Shown: positions 24,091 to 35,735 of the stretch, one piece after another | Layout of the letters: each line of letters begins with the position of its first letter | Position numbering within the stretch: the first letter of the stretch is position 1 | NCBI GenBank assembly: GCA_963693315.1 | Contig: OY856186.1 | Coordinates: forward strand, 229,504,754 to 229,568,753 | Source: Diogma glabrata | Taxonomy: Eukaryota; Arthropoda; Insecta; Diptera; Cylindrotomidae | Length of the DNA: 64,000 nucleotides | Direction: 5' to 3' | Made by a program: the position numbers and the translations under genes | Notes under the pieces: generated by a model | What the model was told of the DNA's origin: nothing | Seen by the model: only the letters and a program-made list of their open reading frames with translations | The model's database searches: none

Positions 24091-24597
24091 TAAGCAAAAC
24101 TTACAACTAGCAAGTTTTTGAAATAAACATTACTAAATAGCAAACACGGTTCTTTTTTTTTTTGCGATCTATCATTATTTTTAACTTTGAATGATCAACT
24201 TACTGCTTATAAACTGTAAATCTTCATAATAACAAATCTTTTAAACAGTAGAAACTTAGAACCTCGGTCTGAGCTATGAAACATTAAGTTTTTTACTGAA
24301 CAGTGCTGTGTTATAATAGCAGTGTTCGATTGGCACTGAAGCAACTGAAACAACTGAAAAATCGTATGTAATTGTTGTTGTTTTTTCAGTTATTTCAGTC
24401 AAATCGAAACACACCTAATGTATCAAACAATCTTCAACTAAACACAAGGACAGATAAATAACAAATTAAAACTATAATAAAACTTAGAAACAAAACATGT
24501 ATACACATTAAACGAGCTTGCAATCGATTTGATTGCGCGTCTTTTAGTTAAAAAGTAAAAAATAAAATATTTGAACATTGAGCAGTACATGTAAACA

Positions 24598-25400
24598 TTA
24601 GATGTTTACATCGAGTGAGTCTATCCGTGCTACTACATCGGGAGTTGCCAAATTGATGTTTGATATGTCGCCATTGTATCGTCAAATTGGACACACAGTT
24701 GAAATATGTTTTATGGTTTGTTGTGCAGCTCCGTCAAATTGAGGGGACTTTGAAACTCCGCTCTTGTAAACAGATTCAGCACAACGTCCATTATTTGTTT
24801 TTATTTATGTGTATAGTCCAGGTATAACGTGGCCAATTGAAATTTGGTTGCGTAGAAGTCGGGTTAATATAAGTAAGACCAGATTTGTTTTAATGATTTC
24901 AGGAGGTATCCCAGGCATCCAAAACATTAAAATCACTTGCCAGCAGGCTGCTGGCAGTTTTATGGGGAGACTTTCTTGACTTCATTTGACAGGTTAAATT
25001 TCACCGTAATATGATGATGATGTTTTTTTCATTTTTATGTTCATTCATGAACGCGCATCTAAGTGCAGGTGGAACGATAGTTGGTTAATGCAACTGCGAT
25101 TGGGATGAAAACAAGCTTAGTCGACTGGAATTTGGTCATTCAAGATAGGTGCAAAAATGGGTGGGTTGTATGTGAGTCGTTCTAGCAATTTATAACAGGT
25201 GCTCAAAAGAGGGATTGGACAATAGTTTTCTGGTCTGTTGGATGGTTTATCTGGGTTAAGTATCGTTATAACTTTAGTAGTCTTAAAATGTTTTGAAAGA
25301 TAGCCGGCTACTGGCATATGCGAGAAAAATTTAGCTGGCTGCTTCTCCAATTTTCGTTTGGTACAGAGCTAAATATACTTCGATAGAGACGAACAATGTT
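24598..25400 (-). pseudogene. Jockey-type retrotransposon remnant (RT and C terminus)
   Basis: Minus-strand 25350-25117 gives TTKVITILNPDKPSNRPENY followed by CPIPLLSTCYKLLERL, the conserved start of a non-LTR reverse transcriptase palm (usually K.GK.p..p.sYRPIsLLs...K..Ekl). Minus-strand ~24760-24598 gives AAQQTIKHISTVCPI and ISNINLATPDVVARIDSLDV before a stop, the typical Cys/His-containing C terminus of jockey ORF2. The roughly 1.2 kb of RT and thumb expected between them is mostly gone. Stops throughout. Confidence 0.75.
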
Positions 25401-25867
25401 GCTCGCGTTACAGGCTTCTCATACCTTGCTATCGTGGAATAGCTTCAGTTTTTCAGGATGTGTAAATATATGGAGCCCAGTAGCAACAAAGAAATTGTGT
25501 GAGATATAATTTTTTTTATTTTGTAAGACATTTTAAAAAAATTCATAGGAGTCGCCACGCAGAGAACGAGATCGCTCTCACGTCTTGATCACTAATTATT
25601 CATTCAGCCAAACATGGAAACCATGCTTATAGTATATTTCATTATTCTATACTAGGATTTAATAAATACAAAAATAAAATTCATTAAGCTTAAAAGAGAA
25701 AATGTTCATCAGTAACTATTTCCACAACAGTGATAATACGTAACTTTATGTTGAGGAAAATGATTTAGCTTACTTATTATCACTCATAATGGTAACAAAA
25801 GTAATAATCTTCAGAAAACCACTTCCGTAATAGTAGTAATAAAAAATTTATTTATTTATTTATTATA

Positions 25868-26081
25868 CAGGGTGAACCATTTAACTTGGCACAACCCAAT
25901 ATCTTCCAAACAACGCAATTTTGAAAAAAAAAGCTTCAGATAAAAATTGAATGTTTTTGCATAGGCTTCATAATGTTATTATTTATTTTTTATTAAGATG
26001 AAGATTCCAGATCTTCTAATGGACCACCACCTTTTCTTAAATTGAGAGCTATTTTTGTGCCAAGTTAAATGGTTCACCCTG
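25868..26081. mobile_element. Mariner-type MITE, 214 bp
   Basis: Termini CAGGGTGAACCATTTAACTT...GGCAC are exact inverted repeats of about 27 bases, flanked by TA on each side (25866-25867 and 26082-26083). It is too short to encode protein. The CAGGGTG start fits mariner-like elements. Confidence 0.85.
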
Positions 26082-26163
26082 TATAATCAATTCGGATACA
26101 ATTTCAATACGATTAGGCTTACAAAAAATTTAAAACTACAAAAATATGTTATAAAATAATTCA

Positions 26164-26403
26164 TCAATCATTTACAATACAATATAGTCCCGGGGCCCAC
26201 GCCGATTTCATGTGATGATTACCACATATTTTATACTTCATGAGGCACCTGTCCTTGACGAGTCCGAAAACTTTTGTTCTGCCATTTTCCTCAAATCGGC
26301 CCCTTTTTCGTTCGGCAAGCTCCGAAAAATGCCGTTTGCCCGTGATCTTGTAAATTTGCAACCAAATTTTTTTTAACTTCCGCTTTGAAACTGTTCTGTG
26401 CAA
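26164..26403 (-). CDS. Unidentified open frame, possible exon or gene relic
   Basis: The minus-strand frame starts at a non-ATG codon and ends in TGA at 26164. The middle is noticeably richer in G+C than its surroundings and reads as complex protein: HFSELAERKRGRFEENGRTK, then VFGLVKDRCLMKYKICGNHH and MKSAWAPGLY near the end. Basic N-terminal part, three cysteines, no membrane segment. AG acceptor candidates occur upstream (ctcag near 26415; acag near 26395). I do not recognise it. A short host exon, a processed-gene remnant or chance are all possible. Confidence 0.35.
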   Translation of the reverse strand: MHRTVSKRKLKKIWLQIYKITGKRHFSELAERKRGRFEENGRTKVFGLVKDRCLMKYKICGNHHMKSAWAPGLYCIVND

Positions 26404-26449
26404 TTTTTAAAGCTGAGTAGCATGCGTTTTGATTGATTTTGTATGAATT

Positions 26450-27300
26450 TAAATATAATCATAAGTTTCTATAGACATTCTAGCATATTCAAAATATTTT
26501 GTTTTATCCCCTCGAAGTTGAGGATATAATTGATGACCTTTGATTTTAAGGTCTAAATTGATGTTATGTATACCAATTTTCTTTCTTTAATTTGGTAACC
26601 GTAAAAAAAGACTTTCATTTAAGAATAACTCATCTTCTGATGATGAATTCATTTAGAAAAATGACCAATAAAATCGATCTTTGTATAAGCATATAGCTTT
26701 GCATAAAGCATTACTGTGAACACTCAATCGCTTTGCTCCAGCGCGAAACAGCATAGCTTTGCTTACAGCACCGCTCACAGCTTCCACTGTGTACATTATA
26801 GCCTAACATTAAAATAAAATCAAAGATCAATGAATATATCATTTGCTTGCAGTAAACGAGAAACGAAAATATTTAAAAAGAGGGATTTTGGAAAAATACA
26901 TAATTTGAAAAAAGCAAAAACACATGATTTGATCTTTTGAGATTTGGAGATAAAAATATCATTAGTGATTATCTTTTTTTAAGAAAAATTTTAAATCAAT
27001 TACTACTAATATGTAATATTCTTTGTATTTTTTTTGCAAAATTTTTTGCCTTAGTTTTATTTTAATTTAACCCAACGAAGTTCTCTAAAATGTAATGACA
27101 TCATTCAATTTCACCAATAACATTTGAATTATACTAATAACAAATAGTTATACGTCTGGTCTACTGCGATATTGAAAAGTATCGAATAATTTTCATAAAT
27201 AATTAACTAATACCCCAGTAGGCCAACGTATAATTCATAAAAAATATATAAAGAAATGAAAAATGGCAAAAAAGTTTCTAAACGAATTCCCCTCGTTCGT
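26450..27300. other. No gene seen
   Basis: AT-rich, without supported frames. A small repeated block (catagctttgc / catatagctttgca) occurs at 26688-26770. Confidence 0.4.
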
Positions 27301-27334
27301 TGATAAATTCTCATAATTTTTTGAAAAACTCCTC

Positions 27335-27405
27335 AAGCAAGTGGTATTGATAATAGCTTTAAGCCTACGGCCTTGAGCTATTATCCATATACTTGCTTTC
27401 GAAAT
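27335..27405. repeat. Hairpin with 28-base arms
   Basis: gcaagt-gtat-gataatagct-aagcc, spacer tac, then ggc-tt-agctattatc-ata-acttgc. The stem is interrupted by a few mismatches. Function unknown; it may be the core of a small foldback element. Flanking frames on both strands (27235-27819) show nothing recognisable. Confidence 0.5.
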
Positions 27406-27904
27406 TTTTGGCAAAAAATTATTTCGAATTATCACCGCCCTTGGGAAATTACTACTGGTAATTTTTAAAATTATACAACTTGTGTTTTGTATACAATCCT
27501 GTAAACTTTGTGATGGTGAGCACCAGAACAGATTAACAAAATTATCCAGTATCACTCAGTGTTATTATTATTTTTATGTTTGTGATGAAGATGTCAACTC
27601 ATATAGAAAGAAGAAAATATCTTTAGTATTTAATGCTGAAATAACAGTTTTTGTTTTTCCATATTTTATTTCACAGGAAGGAAAAATAAGGCTTGGAAAA
27701 CCAATAAATACATGATTTTTAGCACTGTCTGTCAAAAATATAATTAATTTTCTTGTTAATATCGAAATGATATTAATTTGAACGAAACGTCCACAGGGAA
27801 AATACAGTAACAATAACATTAAAAAGCTACATTATCGATCAATTAAAATTAAATTATCGATCAATTTAATTATTCACAAAACGAAATTTTTATGAATAAA
27901 AAAC

Positions 27905-28040
27905 AATAATTTTTATGTAATGTAAAAAAATTATAAAACCAACAATAAAAAATGTACTACGGTCAGGAATTGAACCCTCGAGCTATAACGCCTCAGTCCA
28001 TCGCCCTGTCCATAATGCACTTTAAGCGTAACGACCCGAT
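27905..28040 (-). repeat. tRNA-like SINE, copy 1
   Basis: On the minus strand an A-box-like ggacagggcgatgg-ctgaggcg is followed by B box GGTTCAATTCC (28000-27963) and then an A/T-rich tail. The same layout and a related tail occur at 56930-57080, so this is a dispersed family rather than a lone tRNA. Confidence 0.4.
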
Positions 28041-29405
28041 TACGTATAGACTCGCGGCTATTATATTATAGATAGATTAATTTTATTTTGTTTTAATAAT
28101 ATTTTTTTAAATTTTTAATTTTATCTGTAACTTTGTTTTATCTTTTTTTTATCTTTTATGTATTAATATATTTTAAACGCCTTTGTAATATGGTGTTTTA
28201 CAACAAGCAATTTTAAGTACTTTTGAGTGGTAAATGAAATGAGTACTTATTTAAAATATATAAATCCATATAGAACAAATTAGTGTTCAAATCTATTATA
28301 ATTTTTAGTTCCGATTGGGTACTCTGGTCCTATTTCACGTCCGGGTAAAATTCTAGTTTGGTGTCCAGGTCTGTTATTCTCTTTCTGATTTCTAACTTTA
28401 TAACAAAGTGTTTTTTTTTGGTGAGGGTGTTAACCTCAGGCCCAAACCAGGTTTTCGTAAATCTATTAATCTTTTATAATTTAATAATTTAAAATTAATA
28501 ATAATTTAATAATTACTTCGGTCTGAAAGACCTAAATATTATAGTCTAAGAGCCAGTGACCGGCAGACTTACGGTATTTTAGCAAACTCCATATTGATGT
28601 TAGGTATAGTTTTTCACCTGCCGTAGTTGAAATGGGTATTCACTATCCCCGCCGATGGTTCCTTTGGGCGTGTTCGCAAGTCAAAAAACGTAAAAATTGA
28701 CTTCAAAAACGTGATTTCAGCATGTCTGCCCTTTTAATATCTTAAAGTATGCAATCTTTTTTTATTAAAAAATTCAATGGCAGACACTTACTCCGGTTCC
28801 TAGTATTTTTTTTTAAATTTTAAAGTTCGAAAATTTAATGAAAATTTACGTTATTTCAGCAAAGCTGAAATTTGTATATGTTATTTACATTATTATTATA
28901 CATATATATTTTAAGAAGCAGACACATAGGTCGGTTCCAACATGCCGGCAGACGCTATAAGGCTTTCTTCGTCTGAATGGGAATGAAAGCGAATATCATA
29001 CATACAGTCATACATTGTGAATAATTTTTGTGAATGTTATAATTTATTAGTCAGTTAAGTATTTCAAATATCATTTCTTCTAAAGAAATAAAGAAAACAT
29101 TTTAATTTTTGTACGATCAGGCGATTTTCCATGTTTACTGATCCGTAAATAAACATAGTAAGTTTCGTTTACAAATCACAGGTCGGTAAGTAATTACTCA
29201 CCGGTAAGGAAGACCTAAGGGTGGGAATAAAAGCGATATTTTTTAGATAATCATGTATGTCAATTTTACTAGTTTCAACTTTAAATAATATTCTTTTTAA
29301 AATATTGTTATTACAATATTCAAAACTAATTTATTTTGAAAAAATATTCGAAGAATAGTAGAGTCTTGTATGATCTTAGAATGAAGGAACTTCTTCACAA
29401 GGATG

Positions 29406-30142
29406 AAGTTTCCTGAAACGAGCGAGTTATAGATATTACAAAAATGTACGAGCATCTAGGTGAACTGACTTGTAGACGCTTACTTGGCTTTCATGCTTTC
29501 ACTGGCTGCGACTATAATCCTGCATTCTATAATAAAGGGAAAAAAGCCTTTTTCATTATTGAAAAAAAAACACAGCTTATCAAGAAGCATTTGCAGCTCT
29601 TGGCGATGATAATTTAACTGAAAATGTGTGTTTGTGAATAAAGCCAGATTTCAGCTGTTTAGTTGATACTTATAAGGCTGCTGACATCAACGATCAATTC
29701 AGTATAAAAGTCCGCAATTTTGATGGCAGCAGTTTACCACCGTGCAAGAGCGAGCTGTGGCAGCAGTTCTTAAGAGCTATATATATATATATGAAATATT
29801 CGGAATAATGCTTATAAAAAAGGCCCATCAACATTACAGCCAGAAGAGTATGGGTGGATCAATGATAAAAACACATACATTTTTAAATGGTTTGATAGAG
29901 ATCAGCTGCCAGGTTTTGTAACCGATTCGGTTAAATGTCCATCAGGTAATTTTATTAAACACAATAAAATATTCTGTTTCTATTAATGAAGTCATACTTG
30001 ACATTATGTATATTGAAAACTAATTTTTTTTACAGAATGTAGTTTCTCTGATGATGAAAATGATGAAAATCTCCAAAACTTAGATGATTTGGATTTTTGT
30101 ATTGAATCCACGGAAACCTGCAGTTCCGACGAAGAACTGTAA
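29406..30142 (+). pseudogene. Degenerate HAFTGCD-motif protein of element E
   Basis: Conceptual translation: RVIDITKMYEHLGELTCRRL, LGFHAFTGCDYNPAFYNKGK (about 29460-29535), later SSLPPCKSELWQQFL, then after a frameshift PEEYGWINDKNTYIFKWFDR and DQLPGFVTDSVKCPS. A GT-AG intron (29946-30035) leads to an acidic last exon ending SSDEEL and TAA at 30140-30142. The H.FTGCD...F..KGK signature with the later W.....Y...WF..DQLP block is a pattern I know from many unannotated metazoan transposon-linked proteins; its activity is not known to me. At least one frameshift and one stop (after NVCL) inactivate this copy. The 5' part is replaced by a fragment of the dispersed hairpin repeat. Confidence 0.55.
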
Positions 30143-31030
30143 TCCATTTTTACTTATTTACCCAATCTTTCCCTCATTTAGTCTGTATTTCTATTTTCAT
30201 TTGTATGATTATGAAAGTTAAAAATTTTTGTTTATTTCTTTAGAAGAAATTATATTTTTAATGCTTAACTGACTAATAAATTATAACATTCACAAAAATT
30301 ATTCACAATGTATGACTGTATGTATGATATTCGCTTTCATTCCCATTCAGACGAAGAAAGCCTTATAGCGTCTGCCGGAATGTTGGAACCGACCTATGTG
30401 TCTGCTTCTTAAAATATATATGTATAATAATAATGTAAATAACATATTAATAATAATGTAAATTTTCATAAAAGTTTCGAACTTTGAAATTTTAAAAAAA
30501 AATACTAGGAACCGGAGTAAGTGTCTGCCATTGGATTTTTTAATAAAAAATGATTGTATACTTTAAGATATTAAAAGGGCAGACATGCTGAAATCACGTT
30601 TTTGAAGTCAATTTTTACGTTTTTTGACTTGCGGACACGCCCAAAGGAACCATCGGCGGGGATAGTGAATACACTCAGAGAATTCTGTTATTTAAAACTA
30701 TCAAAATAGCCATTAGATTAATAATTTGGTGATTATTATACAGCTAATCACAACTTGTGATTATTTTCACTAATTTCGTAATAACAGGCATTATTAAACT
30801 AATATTATTTGTTCGTAATATTTACTAACAAAAAAAAATTAAATTTTAAATCTAAAAACGATAGCTTTTATATTTATAAAAATTCTTATTGAAATAATAA
30901 CATAATGTATTACATTTATATTAGGTATCCCTTGGATAAATGACATATATTATTATAATAATAAAGTTGTTTTTAAAATAATATTAGGTTATCAGATTAA
31001 TAATACAATCTAATTAGATTAATAATAGGT

Positions 31031-31404
31031 TGTAACGTCCGCTATGTTCGCCTAAACAACAATAAAACCAATTCATCTTCTTTTTCTAATTCAATAAAAG
31101 TTTATTTCATTAGTTTCAGTTCACTTTTACATTGATAATAATTTTAAAATTTGCTAATACTTAACGGCTAGTTAAATTTCGAATATACTATAAAAAACAA
31201 ACGAACGTACTCAATTTTATTTCCAATTCTAACGAACAGATGTCGTTCCTAATTTTTGCTGAATCTTTGGTATTACACGATTTTGATTTTCATTAGAAGA
31301 TGTCAAATCAAAAATCACATTTTGTGGTTTTGAATGAGTTTTCGATGTTAAAAGTTTGATTTAAATAAAAATTCATTCCGGTTTGAGTTTTTCAAAAGAT
31401 CACA
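31031..31404 (+). repeat. G1 5' LTR, first part
   Basis: Starts TGTAACGTCCGC like the 3' LTR at 51184. It is interrupted after gatcaca (31398-31404), the target site of the P-superfamily element. Forty bases (31361-31400) are missing from the 3' LTR, between two gat triplets. Confidence 0.9.
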
Positions 31405-31906
31405 CATTGACTATATAATACTATAGATACATCATATTTATTATGTGGTGTATAAATTAGGTGGCGTTACTTGTATCAAATTGAAAGCATATGAATTTAA
31501 AATCTTTCTGGCTATTCGAAGTTACGATTAAGTCTTAAAAAAACGCTATAAATAAGATTAAATTATATTAAAGCTTATTTTAAGGTTAGTTTTTTATGTT
31601 TTTCATTCATAATATAGTTATTTAAATTTTGTATGGTGAAATTAAAGGATTGAGTATGGTTTGAGTCTCGCATATATCTAATACAATTGTTTTTTCTTTC
31701 GTCAAATTGTAATATTTTAGTGTGAGTAAGTTTTTTATATATGGTTAAAATTCAATACAAACACAAACTATCTCGTCCATATACAAATTTCAAAAACGGT
31801 AGTTTGTTTTAAATTTAAATTTACTTGCTTAAAATCTATTGTGATTGAAATTTGTTTTGCGATTTAAAAGTTATTTTTTTTGATTTAAATAAACTTTCTG
31901 TAAATC

Positions 31907-32141
31907 ATGTCAAGATTTTGTTGTGGTTTTAAGAATTGTAACAGCCGATATACTCCAGGTTCATTTTTATCATTTTTTGAATTCCCCAAGAATGAAAATG
32001 TTGGCAATGTGTGGAAGAAACATTCCGGCGATGTTTATATTCAAATGAATTTAAACCAAAATAAAAAATTATATATGTGTGATAAACATTTCTTCGAAAA
32101 AGATTTGATACATCGTGTTGGCCGCACTTGTTTGAAAAAGG
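31907..32141 (+). CDS. P-superfamily transposase exon 1 (THAP DNA-binding domain)
   Basis: ATG at 31907 begins MSRFCCGFKNCNSRYTPG. The C2CH zinc-binding residues of a THAP domain are visible: C..C near the start and, about 40 residues on, C then H in LYMCDKHFFEKDLI. The conserved FFEFPKNENVGNVWKKH block supplies the F-P and W positions. THAP domains bind the subterminal sites of P-type transposons. The exon ends at 32141 with a GTAAGT donor and joins in phase 1 to 32205, where the reading (L-KKG|AIP) matches the usual end of the domain. Confidence 0.9.
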
Positions 32142-32204
32142 GTAAGTAGCATGGAAATAAATACCACTGGATTTTTACATAATTGAACTGCTTATATTTA
32201 ATAG

Positions 32205-32589
32205 GAGCGATTCCCAAAACATATTCTTCACAAATATGTAGTTGTTCTGAAAATAAGTTAGACGAGTTATGTGATAAAATTTTATTACAACATACACCGA
32301 TAACTCAGAAACCAATTGCTAGAAAGCGTTCTTTTCAAAAATCTGGTTTATCCACAAATGAAATTGAGGATGAAGCAAGTTATAACATAATCAATGTTGA
32401 TGAAAATAGTGAAGAAGAATTGCAAGTGACTAAATCTGCAAATCCGAAAACATATATGCGAAGCCCATTTATTTTACCAGCCCCAACAAATTCTGTAAAT
32501 GCAGAAATTTGTGAAAATCAGTTTCCATCGTTCCATATTCTTAAGAATACCGCATCATCGTCGAACGCAAATTGTGAAAAGATTCCAAG
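32205..32589 (+). CDS. P-superfamily transposase exon 2
   Basis: Follows an ATAG acceptor and ends at a GTAAGT donor (32590). It encodes the linker after the THAP domain: AIPKTYSSQICSC, then a Ser/Asn/Glu-rich, low-conservation region ending SNANCEKIP. Such linkers usually lie between the zinc finger and the leucine-zipper/helix-turn-helix part of P transposases. The next exon is at 34021 because a foldback element fills the intron. Confidence 0.8.
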
Positions 32590-32621
32590 GTAAGTTAGCC
32601 TAATATAATAAATACACTCTT

Positions 32622-33961
32622 GATGAAAAACGTGATCTACGCAGGTGAAAAGTCAAGATTTGAACTTGACCATTTTTGATTTTCCTGAAACTTGGCATAT
32701 TAGTAGTATGGAAAAAATAATAAATACTACTTATTTTATAATTTTTTTAAAGTGCATAGTTTGAGCATAGGGGGAACCCCAACATGCATGAAAAATGAAA
32801 ATTTTGCCAATCTGATGTAACTTTGAAATTAAATTGCTCAAGAACGGCTATACCGATTTCAGCAAACTTTCTTTTATTTGATAGATCATTAGTTAGCCGT
32901 TTGAAAAAAAATAAATTAATATTTTTTGTAATTAATTTTTAAATAAAAATATTAAAAAAACTTTTTTAAAGATGGCGCTAGGGTGGAAGAGCAATTGAAA
33001 TTTAATTAATTTTTTTCCTGAAAATAGTTCTATCTTTATTCTAAAGTATATCAAATTTACAAAGAGGCATTAATTCTAATTCTTGTTCTTGAGATATTTA
33101 ATTTTAAAGATTTTTGGTCCAACTCAAATTCGAATTTTTCTTCATTTTTTCAAACAACTTCCATTAACAAAAAATTTTAAAATCAATTAAATTTTAACTT
33201 TTTTTTTCAGTGGTTAAAATTTTTCTTCAGTGGTTAAAATTTTTTGATGATAAAAATTGTTCGAAAAAATAATGAACAATTAGAATTTTAGACTGACTAA
33301 AAATCTTTCAAATTAAATATCTCAAGAACACGAAGTAACGCCTCTTTGTAAATTTGATATATTTTAAAGTAAGGTTGGAACTATATTTAAAAAAAAAAAG
33401 TTAATATTTAATTGATTTTAAAATTTTTTGTTAAGGGAAGTTGTTTGAAAAAATGAAGAAAAATTCGAATTTCAGTCGTACTAAAAGTCTTTAAAATTAA
33501 ATATCTCAAGAACAAGAATTAACCCCTCTCTGTAAATTTGACATATTTTAGAGTAAGGATAGAACTATTTTCAGAAAAATAATTAATTAAATTCCAATTG
33601 ATCTTTGACCCTAGCGCCATCTTTAAAAAAGTTTTTTTAATATTTTTATTTAAAAATTAATTATAAAATAATAAATTAAATTTTTTTAAACATCTCTAAT
33701 CATCTATCAAATAAAAAAAAGTTTGATGAAATCGGTATAGCCGTTCTTGAGCAATTTAATTTCAAAGATACATCGGATTGGCAGAATTTTCATTTTTCAT
33801 GCATGTTGGGGTTCCCCCTATGCTCAAACTATGCACTTTAAAAAAATTATAAAATAAGTAGTATTTTTTATTTTGTCCATACTACTTATATATATGCCAA
33901 GTTTCAGGAAAATCAAAAATGGTCAAGTTTTCACAACTCTGTCTAGAACACGTTTTTCATC
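32622..33961. mobile_element. Foldback element in transposase intron
   Basis: gatgaaaaacgtg at 32622 is the inverse of the sequence ending at 33961. Arms of about 600 bases follow with matching blocks (ggtcaag..., gggggaaccccaacatgcat, gatggcgctagg, ccgttcttgagcaattt). A sub-block near atctcaagaaca-gaa-taac-cctct is duplicated within the right half (about 33310-33380 and 33500-33560). It lies wholly between the donor at 32590 and the acceptor at 34020, so it could be spliced out. Confidence 0.85.
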
Positions 33962-34020
33962 TCCTGTGAACCTGTTCTGAATGTGCTAATAAATATGTAT
34001 TCGTTTGAAACATTTTTAAG

Positions 34021-34737
34021 ATACATTTTTACAACTCCTAAGAGAAGGAAGCTTAGTAATAAATCTGAAGAAGAGAAGATGTTGGATGATTTGCTGAAAG
34101 ATAAAAATGCAGATGTTAAAACTTTTTTTAAATCACAATTTATGCATAAAAAAAATCAACATTGGACTGATCCCGAAAGAAATCTAGCATTAAAATTTTA
34201 CTATAAATCACCGGCACTTTATTTACATATGCAACAGACTGGATTTAATCTACCAGCAGTTAGCACCATACAACGCTGGCATTCGGGTATAAGATTTCCA
34301 ACGGGCATATCCGACATGGTTCTTAAAGTTTTGGAATCAAAAGTGAAGGATCTGAATAAAAGAGATCGCCGGTGCGTATTTTTATTTGATGAAATGAGCA
34401 TTAAAAATGAATTGGACTATAACATTAGAGATGATTTGGTGTATGGATTCACCGACCTCGGGCCACTGGGCCGTAATGATCGTCTCGCTTCTAGTGTTAC
34501 GATATTTATGATACGAGGGCTCAATTCAAATTGGAAGCAGTCAGTTGGTTATCTTGCTGGAAACGTTTCTGGTACCGATTTGAGCATAATAATCAATGAG
34601 GCAGTGCAAAAAATAAATAAAACAGGATACGATATTATTTGTACAACTTGTGATCAAGGTGCTAGCAATAGAACTTGTTTAAAAAAACTTGGCTCCTCAA
34701 TTGAAACTCTATACACAATAATTGATGGAAAAAAAAT
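34021..34737 (+). pseudogene. P-superfamily transposase exon 3, first part (cut by G2)
   Basis: Acceptor TTTTTAAG ends at 34020 and the frame continues in phase from exon 2. The segment has the helix-turn-helix-like TGFNLPAVSTIQRWHSGI, then the RNase H-like core: CVFLFDEMSIKNELDYN with the first catalytic Asp, VYGFTDLGPLG, and ICTTCDQGASNRTCLKKLG with the second Asp. It is interrupted at 34737 by the LTR of G2. The remaining part restarts at 40423 in the same frame, so the break is purely the insertion. Confidence 0.88.
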
Positions 34738-35735
34738 TGTAACGATCGCAATAATCGCAAAACAATAATAAAATCAAATTCCTCTTTGTTTTCAATTCAA
34801 TAGAAATGTATTACATTAATTTCCGTTCATTTTTACATTAATAGTACTTTTAAAATTTTCCCAACTTAACTGCTAATTGATTTTGAATATATTATAAAAA
34901 GCCAACGAACGTACTAAATTTTTATTTCCAATACTAATGAACAGATGTCATTGTTAATCATTGCTGAATTTTGAAGATTACCCGATTTTGTTTTGACATC
35001 ATGAGATGTCAAAAGCAAAATCACATTTTGCAATTTAAAAAAGATGGATTCCATTTTTGCTTTTCAAAAGAAAATGTTCAATTGTTTTTGGTGATTAAAC
35101 ATTAAATCAAACAAAAAAGTTAACACTGTTTTCATTAGTGTGTGATTTGGATTACATATATACATTTTTTCTGAAGTTTTTCATTATTGTTTTCATTAAG
35201 TTTTTTTTTACTTAATTTATCTTAAAAGAAATCTGCTTTATAAAATGTGGCAGTACATGAAGATAAAGTATCCAATGATGTTATCGAAAGTGTGAATAGC
35301 AAGGATAACAGTGATCGAAGCTATTACCACAGTTAGAGACAATCGTTTGTTTGATGGTTTTTCCGGTTGTTGAAACCGCATGGATTCAAAGGCAGATATA
35401 TAAATGAAAAGTTAAAGGATCAAATGCAATGTTCAATTGGGCATTTCGAACAACGAAGGTGTAATTCAACAGCAGCAACTGATGTTCACAAATTAGTTCA
35501 TCCAATATAATTAATTGATCAAACGCTAGCCAAGGCAATTAGAACCGGATCATCAATCAACAGTTAATAATTTAAGGTATTTATTGTAAATATATATATT
35601 GGTTTTAGTTTAATTATTCTCTTTGGAATGTCAGGCTAATTATATAAAATTTAAGAGATTCCCAAATTTACGATTCGATTTTATCCCGGGTAAATTCCTT
35701 TTAAATATATTAGTTAACAAAGGTCCAAGATAATA
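34738..35735 (+). repeat. G2 5' LTR
   Basis: Begins TGTAACGATCGC, ends ccaagataata. Bases 35250-35570 have no counterpart in the G1 LTR. They occupy the place where G1 carries its Cbl fragment, just before the shared block atcaacagttaat. Confidence 0.92.

Noticed and set aside
27235..27819. Three overlapping frames of 77-106 codons
   Set aside because: They lie over a hairpin region, contradict each other by strand, and show no family resemblance or splice support.
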